This document shows positions 8,451 through 16,119 of a stretch of DNA of 29,397 nt, piece by piece; the first letter of the stretch is position 1; each line of letters opens with the position of its first letter. The position numbers and the translations under genes are program-made. The notes below the pieces were generated by a model that worked only from the letters and a program-made list of their open reading frames with translations, searched no databases and was not told the DNA's origin. Source of the DNA: Chitinophagaceae bacterium (GTDB taxonomy: Bacteria; Bacteroidota; Bacteroidia; Chitinophagales; Chitinophagaceae). The stretch covers positions 1-29,397 of the forward strand of contig CANKNL010000006.1 in NCBI GenBank assembly GCA_947483345.1, written 5' to 3'.

Positions 8451-8532
8451 AACTTTATTATTTTAAATTTTCAATGATAAATTTTCAATGAAATATAATT
8501 CAACATTTAAAATTCAACATTTAGCATAATTT
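8451..8532. repeat. A/T-rich direct/inverted repeat region between nuoD and nuoE
   Basis: The whole gap consists of tandem words: AAATTTTCAATGA occurs twice near 8463-8490, and TTCAACATTTA occurs twice at about 8500-8524. It is a variant of the palindromic elements elsewhere in the operon, but its words differ (CAATG and CAACATT in place of GTCAAAA). Confidence 0.6.
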
Positions 8533-9753
8533 TTAAGCGTCCATTTCTCCTGCAATCAAATTTAAACTGCTCATCGTTATAATGGCATCACTCAACATGC
8601 CGCCCTTTATCAATTCTTCAAAAGCCTGGTAATAAATAAAACAGGGCCTGCGAAAATGTAAGCGATAAGGTGTTCTTCCTCCATCACTTACTAAATAAAA
8701 TCCCAACTCACCATTAGCGGCTTCAATAGAGCTATACACTTCGCCTGCCGGCATGTCGGTTTCACCCATCACAATTTTAAAATGATAGATCAGGGCTTCC
8801 ATTTTAGTATACACATCTTTTTTCTCCGGTAAATAATATGCAGGCGCATCGGCATGAAAAACCTCAGCTTCGGCCCCTTTAAATTCCTGTACTTTCTGGT
8901 AAGCCTGTTTAATAATGCTCAGGCTCTGCCACATTTCTTCATTACGTACTAAAAAGCGGTCATAACAATCACCCGTTTTTCCAACCGGGATAATAAAATC
9001 AAAATCTTCGTAACTGCTATATGGTGTATGCACACGAACATCATAGTCTACACCTGCAGCACGCAGGTTAGGGCCTGTAAATCCATAATTCAATGCCCGT
9101 TCGGCACCAATTGGGCCACAGCCAATTGTACGGTCCATAAAAATCCGGTTTCGTGTAAACAGGTTTTCAAATTCCTTTAAAACACCCGGATATTCTTTTA
9201 GGAATTTTTCGAGTTTCTGGAACGCTGCAGGAGTAAAATTCCTTTCAAAACCGCCAATACGCCCAATAGTAGTAGTAAGACGGGAGCCACATATTTCTTC
9301 ATATATTTCATAAATGAGTTCACGATATTGCATTACATATAAGAACCCGGTATATGCACCGCTATCCACACCTACAATAGAATTGCAAATTAAATGATCC
9401 GATATCCGGGATAATTCCATGATGATCACCCTTAAATAATCAACCCGTTTTGGAATTTTAACACCCAATAATTTCTCGCAGGTAATATGCCAGCCCATAT
9501 TATTAAGGGGTGACGAGCAATAATTTAACCTGTCGGTTAGTGGTGTTATTTGATAAAGTGGTCTGCGTTCTGCGATCTTTTCAAAAGCCCGGTGTATATA
9601 GCCGATGGTTGAACTAGATTTCATGATGCGTTCACCATCCAGTTCCAGGATATTCTGAAAAACGCCATGCGTTGCCGGGTGCGTTGGCCCCAGGTTAAGC
9701 GTGGTGGTCTGCTTTCCTATGCTTCCTTCCGGTAATAAAATATGTTCGCTCAT
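8533..9753 (-). CDS. nuoD: NADH-quinone oxidoreductase subunit D (49-kDa type)
   Basis: This subunit, derived from hydrogenase large subunits, forms the quinone-reduction site with NuoB. The 406-residue protein contains LNLGPTHPATHGVFQ near the N-terminus (the beta-hairpin histidine region), IGYIHRAFEKIAERRP, and a C-terminal end LNLIAGEMDA that corresponds to the conserved family terminus. Length and motifs are standard. It is separate from nuoC, unlike the fused NuoCD of E. coli. The ATG at 9751-9753 directly follows the palindromic element at 9760-9846. Confidence 0.98.
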   Translation of the reverse strand: MSEHILLPEGSIGKQTTTLNLGPTHPATHGVFQNILELDGERIMKSSSTIGYIHRAFEKIAERRPLYQITPLTDRLNYCSSPLNNMGWHITCEKLLGVKIPKRVDYLRVIIMELSRISDHLICNSIVGVDSGAYTGFLYVMQYRELIYEIYEEICGSRLTTTIGRIGGFERNFTPAAFQKLEKFLKEYPGVLKEFENLFTRNRIFMDRTIGCGPIGAERALNYGFTGPNLRAAGVDYDVRVHTPYSSYEDFDFIIPVGKTGDCYDRFLVRNEEMWQSLSIIKQAYQKVQEFKGAEAEVFHADAPAYYLPEKKDVYTKMEALIYHFKIVMGETDMPAGEVYSSIEAANGELGFYLVSDGGRTPYRLHFRRPCFIYYQAFEELIKGGMLSDAIITMSSLNLIAGEMDA

Positions 9754-9759
9754 AATTCT

Positions 9760-9846
9760 AAGTCAAAAGTTAAAAATCAAAAATCAAAAACAGCTTTTTT
9801 TATTCCAGGCATATTTTTAATTTTTAATTTCGATTTTTAAATTTTT
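9760..9846. repeat. A/T-rich palindromic intergenic element, copy upstream of nuoD
   Basis: This is the twin of 7461-7545: the left arm (9760-9789) is identical over 30 bases and the right arm (9810-9846) nearly so, while the central bases differ. It fills the nuoC/nuoD gap from just before the nuoD start to the nuoC stop codon at 9846-9848. Confidence 0.8.
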
Positions 9847-10349
9847 CACCCTCTTCCAAACATCTCATCATCTTTATCAATCCTGCTCTGGTCTTCCAAA
9901 GGAAACTCTTTACGCAACGGAAAATAATCCATCTCATCTACATTCAATATTCTTTTCAAATTTGGATGGCCTATAAAATTTACGCCGTAAAAATCGTAGG
10001 TTTCTCTTTCCATATGATTGGCCGACCGGTATAATGCGGTTGCACTAAACACATCGGGTTTGTCTATATCTGCAAATACCTTAAACCGAATTCTTACATT
10101 ATCAATTAAATTATGCAGATGATAAACAACAGCCAACTCTTCTCCTTTTCTGTCGGGATAATGTACGGCCTGCAGATCGGTGAGGAATTGGAATTTTAAT
10201 TCCTCCTCATCATATAAAAATTGCAGTACTTTTAAATTTAAGGGAGCAGGTACAGTAAAAGTCAACATCCCATAGGGTTCATTCCAATCAGTTAATTGAT
10301 CTGGGAACTTTTCAGTTAGTTTTTGCCTTATTATATCGTTATTCAACAT
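9846..10349 (-). CDS. nuoC: NADH-quinone oxidoreductase subunit C (30-kDa type)
   Basis: This is the 30-kDa structural subunit of the peripheral arm. The 167-residue product has the family signature HMERETYDFYGVNFIGHPNL near residue 112-131, followed by KRILNVDEMDYFPLRKEFPL. It is a free-standing NuoC. The ATG at 10347-10349 follows a gap of about 100 bases after nuoB that holds short direct repeats. The stop codon borders a palindromic element. Confidence 0.96.
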   Translation of the reverse strand: MLNNDIIRQKLTEKFPDQLTDWNEPYGMLTFTVPAPLNLKVLQFLYDEEELKFQFLTDLQAVHYPDRKGEELAVVYHLHNLIDNVRIRFKVFADIDKPDVFSATALYRSANHMERETYDFYGVNFIGHPNLKRILNVDEMDYFPLRKEFPLEDQSRIDKDDEMFGRG

Positions 10350-10451
10350 CAGTTTCAGGTTTCAAACTACAAACTTATATATAAACTAAGCGTTAACTTC
10401 TTTGTATTTATGAAGTTGATCACTTACCCTAATGAAGTTTATCATTACTTA

Positions 10452-11015
10452 TTATTGTATGCCATATCCGGCCAGTAATTCTTTATATTGATCGCTATAT
10501 CTTCTTCTCAATCCTTCTGCATTTACCAAGTCCTGTATTTTCATAAACCCATCCAGTATGGCTTCGGGCCTTGGCGGACAGCCGGGCACATATACATCAA
10601 CCGGTATTACCTGGTCAATGCCCTGTAATACAGAATAGGTATCAAAAATGCCACCCGAAGAAGCGCAGGCGCCAACAGCCATAACCCAGCGTGGTTCTGC
10701 CATTTGCAGGTAAACCTGTCGCAAAACGGGGCCCATTTTTTTGGCAATGGTACCCATTACCATAATTAAATCGCATTGCCTTGGAGAAAAACTCATTCGC
10801 TCAGCACCAAACCTGGCTATATCATAATGACTGGCCGCTGTAGCCATAAATTCAATACCACAACAACTGGTTGCGTAAGGTAAAGGCCAGATAGAATTTT
10901 TACGGGCAAGACTGACAACCTTTTCTAAATTGGTTGCCATAAACCCTTCGCCCATGTATCCTTCAGGAATACCTTCAAACTTGACGTGATTATTATATTG
11001 GACCGGACGACTCAT
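10452..11015 (-). CDS. nuoB: NADH-quinone oxidoreductase subunit B (cluster N2)
   Basis: This subunit holds cluster N2, the last electron carrier before quinone. The 187-residue protein shows the unusual tandem cysteines in YATSCCGIEFMA (C51, C52), C117 in VGACASSGG and C146 in YVPGCPPRPE, which are the four N2 ligands. The ATG at 11013-11015 lies 38 bases after the nuoA stop. The sequence is full-length and typical. Confidence 0.98.
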   Translation of the reverse strand: MSRPVQYNNHVKFEGIPEGYMGEGFMATNLEKVVSLARKNSIWPLPYATSCCGIEFMATAASHYDIARFGAERMSFSPRQCDLIMVMGTIAKKMGPVLRQVYLQMAEPRWVMAVGACASSGGIFDTYSVLQGIDQVIPVDVYVPGCPPRPEAILDGFMKIQDLVNAEGLRRRYSDQYKELLAGYGIQ

Positions 11016-11053
11016 AATTCAAATTTGATAACGTGATAATTAGCAAATTGCTT

Positions 11054-11449
11054 TTATACTTCCCATTTTAAAGCACCCTTCTTAAAAATATAAACCAACC
11101 CTGTAATAAATAAAGAAACAAATACCAGCACCGCTACAAAACCACTCCATCCCAGTTCTCTAAAGTTTACGGCATACGGATAAAAGAAGATAACCTCCAC
11201 ATCAAACAATACAAATAAAATAGCCACTAAAAAATATTTAACCGCCATCGGTTGGCGTGCGTTACCTCTTATTTCGATACCACTTTCAAAATTTTGTAGT
11301 TTATCAGCCGTCGCTCGTTTGGGCCCTAAGTAGTTAGAACCCACAATCACAGTAGCTATCAGGCCAATTGCAAAAAGCATTTGAAGGCCAATGGGCAGGT
11401 AGTTTGCTGCGCTATTTATTTCGGAGGCCTGTAAGAAAAAAAACTGCAT
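11054..11449 (-). CDS. nuoA: NADH-quinone oxidoreductase subunit A
   Basis: This is a small three-helix membrane subunit near the quinone site. The 131-residue product shows the expected helix 1 (IGLQMLFAIGLIATVIVGSN), the loop with KLQNFESGIEIRGNARQPM, and helices 2 and 3, including YFLVAILFVLFDVEVIFFYP with its conserved acidic residues. It is the first gene of the nuo operon, with a well-matched promoter 25 bases upstream and a strong terminator between it and the preceding TPR gene. Confidence 0.96.
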   Translation of the reverse strand: MQFFFLQASEINSAANYLPIGLQMLFAIGLIATVIVGSNYLGPKRATADKLQNFESGIEIRGNARQPMAVKYFLVAILFVLFDVEVIFFYPYAVNFRELGWSGFVAVLVFVSLFITGLVYIFKKGALKWEV

Positions 11450-11474
11450 ATTTCTTTGCGTTTTTTATGATAAG

Positions 11475-11504
11475 CAAAAATAAGGCAGTCACGCCAATAT
11501 TCAA
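11475..11504 (-). promoter_or_regulatory. Bacteroidota-type promoter of the nuo operon
   Basis: On the minus strand, TTG (11502-11504), a 19-base spacer and TATTTTTG (11475-11482) match the Bacteroidota primary-sigma consensus TTG-N19-TAnnTTTG exactly. Transcription would start near 11470, giving a leader of about 20 bases before nuoA. Confidence 0.75.
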
Positions 11505-11521
11505 TAGTTAATAAAAAAAAG

Positions 11522-11549
11522 ACCCCATTATCTTTTTTGATAATGGGGT
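11522..11549 (-). terminator. Strong intrinsic terminator after the TPR gene
   Basis: ACCCCATTATC (11522-11532) and its perfect complement GATAATGGGGT (11539-11549) form an 11-bp stem with a six-base loop. On the minus strand eight T residues follow at once (the A run 11513-11520). It separates the TonB/PstS/TPR unit from nuo; four T residues on the plus side give weak activity in that direction too, but no plus-strand gene is upstream. Confidence 0.85.
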
Positions 11550-11587
11550 TTTACTTTTATGTTAAGCCTTCTTTTTCTTTACCGGCT

Positions 11588-13270
11588 TTAGTTTTTTTTT
11601 GGAGGCACAGGCGGTTTTGAGGCAGGTGGCTTTGATGCCCCCATTTTAGAAATGGATTCCTTAAAACCAATAAATACAGTATCCGCAGGATCTAATAACA
11701 GTGCCCTGTCTGTAAAACCTAATGCCAGCTCTTTATCTTTTAATTTATTGGCCGCATAAATGATCAGATACGTATAGCTTCCTTTTATTAAGGTTAATAT
11801 TTTCGATTTATCGGGATAAGCTTCCCCAACGGCTACTGCTTTTGTATAAGTTTGGTAAGCCGAATCAAAAGTCATTAATGTATCTATCCCGGCCTGGGCA
11901 CCACCTTTATAATAGTATCCAAAGATATCTTCAGGAAATTTTTGAGCATACAGATCAAACATTTGTATAGCCGGATAATATTGTCCAATACGGTAATACC
12001 CGATTCCGGCATTATATAAATCGGTCTTACTCGGTACTTTTTTCAGATACACAATTTTTTTATACCAATCAGCAGCGTCTCCATATAATTTCCTGCTTTC
12101 ATAAATAGAAGCAATTGATTTTAATAAATTCACTTTACCGGTTTCTGTACTGTCTAATTCAACAGCCTTTTCAATAAATACACCTGCCAAGGCTTCATTA
12201 CCCTGGAATTTAAGTAATACTTTTGCATAGGTTTCATAATCACGCGAACCAATTTTTGCCGGATTCTGCTTTTGAAAATACATATCAAATCCGGTTTTTG
12301 CATTGATCGAATCGCCCATTTTATAAGCTGAATAAGCTTTTAACCCATATAGGTTAGGATAAGGTGTAGCACTTGATGCAATACAATTTTCGCTCAAAGT
12401 AAATGCATCGGCAAACAGCCCCTGGGCAAATTTCATTTGTGCATTCAAAAAACAGGCATTTGTTTCATCACTGCCTTTGGATTGTAAATATTTATCAAGA
12501 TACATAGCTGATTTGCCTACATCTGTTAAATAAAAATACTGATGTAAATAAAAATATACCGGCGTATAATTGGGATCCAATGCAATAGCATCATTATAAT
12601 ACTGTAAATAAATGGATTCCTGAGTCAGGCCCTGCGACTGATAAATTCTACCAATACGGAATTTTGCCCTGGCATAATTGGGGTCCATAGTTAAAGCCGT
12701 TTCATAACTGCGTTGTGACGATCCGCCGTCTCCAAGTTTGCGGTAGGCATCGCCAAGATTGGTCATCACATTGGCATCTTTAAATTTCTTTATATTGGTT
12801 GCCTGGGTTAGTTTTTCGATGGCATAAGCTGCATCCCCAAATTTTGAATCGTAATCGCCATTTGCAAATCCTACGGCATCCAGTACATCAATACTTTTAC
12901 CGCCACTAAGGCTAATGGCTGTTTCAAAATGATTGCGCGCGGGCTGTGTTTTTCCTTCCAGCAATTCAACATGTCCCATACCGGCATTGAGTAATGCACT
13001 GTTGGGATTTGCGCTAAGCCCTTTTACATAGAGGGCTTTTGCCCCTTCAATATCTTTTTCCTCATCTGGCGCAATTAACGTTTGCCCAAGCCAATAAGCC
13101 GCTTCCTCATTATTTGGATTAACACTTAATAGTTGTTGGAATACATTTTTTGCACTGACGTATTTTTCATAATACAAAAACTTTTTCCCTTCATCAATAC
13201 TCTGTGCAACACTCAAACTCACCGCCAGAAAACTGCTGAACAGAATAAGTGTAAATTTTAAATTCTTCAT
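11588..13270 (-). CDS. Secreted tetratricopeptide-repeat protein
   Basis: The 560-residue protein has an N-terminal signal peptide (hydrophobic segment LTLILFSSFLAVSLSVAQ, residues 6-23) and then many TPR-like helical pairs, for example NPNNEEAAYWLGQTL, MTNLGDAYRKLGDGGSSQRS, ARAKFRIGRIYQSQG and YNAGIGYYRIGQYYPAIQMF. The C-terminus is a short Pro/Lys tail with a repeated SKPP word. TPR domains mediate protein binding, so it is probably a periplasmic or outer-membrane-associated scaffold. It is the last gene of the run TonB, small membrane protein, PstS-like lipoprotein, TPR protein, and ends before a strong terminator. The specific partner is unknown. Confidence 0.9.
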   Translation of the reverse strand: MKNLKFTLILFSSFLAVSLSVAQSIDEGKKFLYYEKYVSAKNVFQQLLSVNPNNEEAAYWLGQTLIAPDEEKDIEGAKALYVKGLSANPNSALLNAGMGHVELLEGKTQPARNHFETAISLSGGKSIDVLDAVGFANGDYDSKFGDAAYAIEKLTQATNIKKFKDANVMTNLGDAYRKLGDGGSSQRSYETALTMDPNYARAKFRIGRIYQSQGLTQESIYLQYYNDAIALDPNYTPVYFYLHQYFYLTDVGKSAMYLDKYLQSKGSDETNACFLNAQMKFAQGLFADAFTLSENCIASSATPYPNLYGLKAYSAYKMGDSINAKTGFDMYFQKQNPAKIGSRDYETYAKVLLKFQGNEALAGVFIEKAVELDSTETGKVNLLKSIASIYESRKLYGDAADWYKKIVYLKKVPSKTDLYNAGIGYYRIGQYYPAIQMFDLYAQKFPEDIFGYYYKGGAQAGIDTLMTFDSAYQTYTKAVAVGEAYPDKSKILTLIKGSYTYLIIYAANKLKDKELALGFTDRALLLDPADTVFIGFKESISKMGASKPPASKPPVPPKKN

Positions 13271-13344
13271 TTCATTTTGCTGTTTATGTCTTTACAATAA
13301 TATCAATTTTTCTATCATTCCATCACTAAATCCAAATAATCTTT

Positions 13345-14286
13345 TTATAATTTTTGATTGATCTTAACCTTTCTAACACCAAAGTCCATGATTGTTCCTA
13401 AATAAGCTCTTTTAAAAATCAACTGCCCCCTTTCCTGATTTAAGAAATTCACAAACCCTGTACCCAGTCCGTTATAGTTTTCTTTTAGTATATAATACAA
13501 ACCCCGTACCAAAGGATACCTTCTCGTTAAAATGCTTGCCTGCATTGGCTTTACAAAAGGCTCGTCGTCGCAAACCACACATGAAACATAAGCGATTTTT
13601 ACTTTTTTTAACAGATTAACCTGCGCACTGTCTTCCGGATTTCCAATCCAGCTGATCCCTACAAAACCAATGGCATTTTCGGTTTTCGCAATATAATCAA
13701 TTACGGCCTGGCTGCTTTTTACGGCCTGCACAACAGTGGTATCAAATTTTTGTCCCTTTAAAATACTGTCCATGGCAAATCGAACAGTACTGGTGGCATT
13801 AAGTCCATCAAAAACAATTTTTTGATCTCTGTTGATTTGACCCGATAATTGACTTTTTAATCTTTCCAGCGTAAAAACGGTATCATTGCTTTTACTGTTT
13901 ACGATCAGGGTAATGGCATCATTGGCAATATTATTCCACCTTGGCCGGTATTTGAGTGTATCTAAAAAATAGACGTCTTCTTCATTCCTTAACCCACGGG
14001 TAACAATCACCATTCTATTTAAGGTATCATTATAAAGATCTTTAAAACAATCTGCTTCTGTTTTATATTCGGCAATGATATGTGCAGCTGGAAATGATTG
14101 TTCAAATACCCTGATCTGTTCAGCCATAACCGGTTTAAAGGATTCATCAACACTGATATGAATGGTACCACTTTTAACAGTATCAGTCAGTTTACCCGAT
14201 TTATCCTTACAGCCGGTTATCAAAAACCCGATTGTAAAAAAGATTATACAGCCTCTCATTATCCGCTTAAAATTTTTCCGGTTCAT
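13345..14286 (-). CDS. PstS-like phosphate-binding lipoprotein (PBP-like)
   Basis: The 313-residue protein has a lipoprotein signal with lipobox LITGC (C26 would be lipidated). The mature part follows the PstS/PBP-like_2 plan: an opening strand GTIHISVDESFKPVMAEQI, a segment NDAITLIVNSKSNDTVFTLE, the loop FDGLNATSTVRFAMDSIL at the position where PstS has its phosphate-binding Ser/Thr/Arg loop, and AIGFVGISWIG. It therefore resembles phosphate ABC-transporter binding proteins, but no pstC, pstA or pstB is near. Its start overlaps the stop of the upstream small membrane protein as ATGA, so the two are translationally coupled. The neighbouring TonB suggests a role in outer-membrane transport or phosphate sensing; that is inference. 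Confidence 0.85.
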   Translation of the reverse strand: MNRKNFKRIMRGCIIFFTIGFLITGCKDKSGKLTDTVKSGTIHISVDESFKPVMAEQIRVFEQSFPAAHIIAEYKTEADCFKDLYNDTLNRMVIVTRGLRNEEDVYFLDTLKYRPRWNNIANDAITLIVNSKSNDTVFTLERLKSQLSGQINRDQKIVFDGLNATSTVRFAMDSILKGQKFDTTVVQAVKSSQAVIDYIAKTENAIGFVGISWIGNPEDSAQVNLLKKVKIAYVSCVVCDDEPFVKPMQASILTRRYPLVRGLYYILKENYNGLGTGFVNFLNQERGQLIFKRAYLGTIMDFGVRKVKINQKL

Positions 14287-14543
14287 CTGTCCCTTAAATA
14301 TTTTTTCTTATATCCCCTGTATACTCTGAATAGGCCATAAATGATACAAACAATACCAAATATTTTAAAAGCAGTAGAATCATACCTGTCGGCCAGATCC
14401 ATACTGAATTTTTTAATAAAGATTATAAAAATACCCATGCCTGTCCAGAGCACCCCCATACCATAGTCCATAATACTGCGCATACGCAGATAACCTTTTT
14501 CCCGGTCGCTTAATTCTTCTTTTTCAAATTCTTCCAAAGCCAT
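14283..14543 (-). CDS. Small two-helix membrane protein of unknown function
   Basis: This 86-residue protein has a charged N-terminus (MALEEFEKEELSDREKGYLR), two predicted transmembrane helices at about 27-44 and 59-76, and a strongly basic C-terminus (YRGYKKKYLRDR). The charge pattern predicts a hairpin with both ends in the cytoplasm. I do not recognise a named domain. It lies between tonB and the PstS-like gene and overlaps the latter by four bases (ATGA), so it is likely part of the same complex or pathway. Confidence 0.8.
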   Translation of the reverse strand: MALEEFEKEELSDREKGYLRMRSIMDYGMGVLWTGMGIFIIFIKKFSMDLADRYDSTAFKIFGIVCIIYGLFRVYRGYKKKYLRDR

Positions 14544-14619
14544 ATTAAATATATTTTTAAATTACCCCGATACCTTTATTCAATACGAGCTGTGAAAATA
14601 CTAAATTAAATACGGAAAA

Positions 14620-15435
14620 TCAGTTTGTCATTACAAACTTTACAGGAATTGTATAATACACAGATACCTGTTCTCCTTTTGCCTTGCCGGGTATCCAATC
14701 AGGCATTTTCTGTAAAACCCTTACTACTTCTTTATTATAAATTTCTCCTCCATCTAATACCGTTACAAAACTTTTTAGTTTGCCATTATAGCCCACTACA
14801 AATTTTATTCTAACGTTAACGGTTTCGCCATTTTCCAAATCATAAGGATTATGTAAATGTCTTTCCAGAAATTGCTTTAAAGCATCCATTCCGCCAGGAT
14901 AAGATGGTTGCTCATCCACGGCATCCATATCCATTGGTAATGTAACATCAATTTGAGGAATATTTTTTTCGATAATCCCTGTATTATTTCCGGGCATATC
15001 TGGCTGCACAATATCAATACCGGGTTTTACAATATCAATATTTCTGGTGCCAATACGATCGGTAGGTAAAATGGTATTGACCATGTCTGTTTTCAGCTTT
15101 TTATCAACGATCTCAATATGACTGGTCAATATTTTTTGATTTACAGGATTTTGAGATTTAATAACAGGCTGCTTTTGAACTGGTTCAATAACTTCAATTT
15201 CAACCACATTAAACTTAGGATCCGGTATATTATAAACAATTTCTCCGGCCTGTTTGGCCTGTTTAGGCATGAGTGTAAAAGCCGAAAAAGCAATAGCAAT
15301 GACAAACATAAAGCCCAATGCTAGTTTTAACCTGCCGGGATAAAATTTACGCAAGTCGTATGCACCATATGCTTTGTTACGGTTTTCGAAAATGATATCC
15401 AGGATATCCGTTTTCATGATTTGATTCTTGTTCAT
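14620..15435 (-). CDS. tonB: TonB-family energy transducer
   Basis: TonB spans the inner membrane and passes proton-motive energy from ExbB/ExbD to outer-membrane receptors. The 271-residue protein has the Bacteroidota N-terminal pattern ILDIIFENRNKAYGAYDLRK, a single transmembrane helix at about 36-56, a periplasmic linker and a C-terminal TonB domain (about 165-271) with SYPGGMDALKQFLERHLHNP, VNVRIKFVVGYNGKL and a closing YTIPVKFVM. An alternative start is Met7 (15415-15417). No exbB or exbD genes lie in the window. The downstream genes (two-helix protein, PstS-like lipoprotein, TPR protein) read in the same direction and probably form one transcript. Confidence 0.92.
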   Translation of the reverse strand: MNKNQIMKTDILDIIFENRNKAYGAYDLRKFYPGRLKLALGFMFVIAIAFSAFTLMPKQAKQAGEIVYNIPDPKFNVVEIEVIEPVQKQPVIKSQNPVNQKILTSHIEIVDKKLKTDMVNTILPTDRIGTRNIDIVKPGIDIVQPDMPGNNTGIIEKNIPQIDVTLPMDMDAVDEQPSYPGGMDALKQFLERHLHNPYDLENGETVNVRIKFVVGYNGKLKSFVTVLDGGEIYNKEVVRVLQKMPDWIPGKAKGEQVSVYYTIPVKFVMTN

Positions 15436-15470
15436 GATGGTTGGTTTTGATCCCTGTTATTATCGGGTGT

Positions 15471-15503
15471 TAAAAATAAAATCGAAACCGGCGCCGTGTT
15501 CAA
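15471..15503 (-). promoter_or_regulatory. Possible promoter of the tonB unit
   Basis: On the minus strand TTG (15501-15503), a 22-base spacer and TATTTTTA (15471-15478) match seven of eight positions of the TAnnTTTG box. The long spacing and the missing final G make it weak. Confidence 0.3.
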
Positions 15504-15540
15504 TAATAAGATGTACTTAATTACAGATTCCATAAAGCCG

Positions 15541-15633
15541 TGAGCAGTGAGCAGTCAAAAGGGGGCAGTTAGCAGTTTGCGAATTGCCTGCTATCTTTGC
15601 TTACTGCAAATTGCCAACTGGAAACAGCTAACT
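15541..15633. repeat. Degenerate palindromic GCAGTTAGCAG/TTGCAA-type repeat
   Basis: The gap before the phosphatase gene holds repeated words GAGCAGTGAGCAGT and GCAGTTAGCAGTTTGC, then the inverted arm ACTGCAAATTGCCAACTGG ending in CAGCTAACT. The arms are imperfect inverted copies. The right arm supplies the -33 region of the phosphatase promoter. Confidence 0.55.
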
Positions 15634-15640
15634 ATATTTG
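15611..15640 (+). promoter_or_regulatory. Promoter of the phosphatase-hisS unit, probably leaderless
   Basis: TTG (15611-15613), a 19-base spacer and TATATTTG (15633-15640) match the Bacteroidota consensus fully. The box ends only four bases before the ATG at 15645, so transcription would start at or next to the start codon. A second -7 match, TATCTTTG at 15592-15599, has no -33 partner at the right distance. Confidence 0.65.
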
Positions 15641-15644
15641 CCTC

Positions 15645-16103
15645 ATGAAAATTTTAATGGTATGTCTGGGCAATATTTGCCGCAGCCCTTTGGCCGAAGG
15701 CATTTTACAGGAAAAGGCATTAAAAGCCGGATTGAACTGGCAGATTGAAAGTGCAGGTACAAACGGTTATCATACCGGTGAACCACCTCACCCGTTAAGT
15801 ATCAAAGTGGCAAAAGAGAACGGGATCGATATCAGCAAACAAAGAAGCAGAAAATTTATTGCAGCCGATTTTAAGAATTTTGATATCCTATATGCAATGG
15901 CAGATGATGTGCTACACGATATGATCAGCATTGGTAAAAACGATTTTGCTGCAAAAAAACTAAGTTTGTTTCTAAATGAACAGTTTCCGGGTGAAGACAG
16001 GGCAGTTCCGGACCCCTGGAATGGGCCCGAGAGTGACTACCATAAAGTATTTGCAATTATTAACGACAATTGCGATCACATTATAAAAAAATACACAACA
16101 TAA
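15645..16103 (+). CDS. Low-molecular-weight protein tyrosine phosphatase
   Basis: This cytoplasmic enzyme removes phosphate from phosphotyrosine through a cysteinyl intermediate. The 152-residue product has the P-loop CLGNICRS near the N-terminus (nucleophile C7, phosphate-binding R13) and the general-acid loop VPDPW (D123). The frame is open further upstream, but that extension (MLTANCQLETANYICL) is the translated repeat and promoter, and the family begins with MKILxVCLGNICRSP, so the ATG at 15645 is chosen. The stop lies 16 bases before hisS, implying one operon. Its natural substrate is unknown; related enzymes act on tyrosine kinases, arginine kinases or arsenate. Confidence 0.93.
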   Translation: MKILMVCLGNICRSPLAEGILQEKALKAGLNWQIESAGTNGYHTGEPPHPLSIKVAKENGIDISKQRSRKFIAADFKNFDILYAMADDVLHDMISIGKNDFAAKKLSLFLNEQFPGEDRAVPDPWNGPESDYHKVFAIINDNCDHIIKKYTT

Positions 16104-16119
16104 GAAGAGCCCATTTATC

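Noticed and set aside
1874..9846. CRISPR array, suggested by repeated A/T-rich motifs
   Set aside because: The motifs are imperfect palindromes at gene junctions, not regularly spaced identical repeats, and there are no cas genes.
15597..15644. Sixteen-residue N-terminal extension of the phosphatase
   Set aside because: It translates a repeat and the promoter box; the family begins at MKILxVCLGNICRS.
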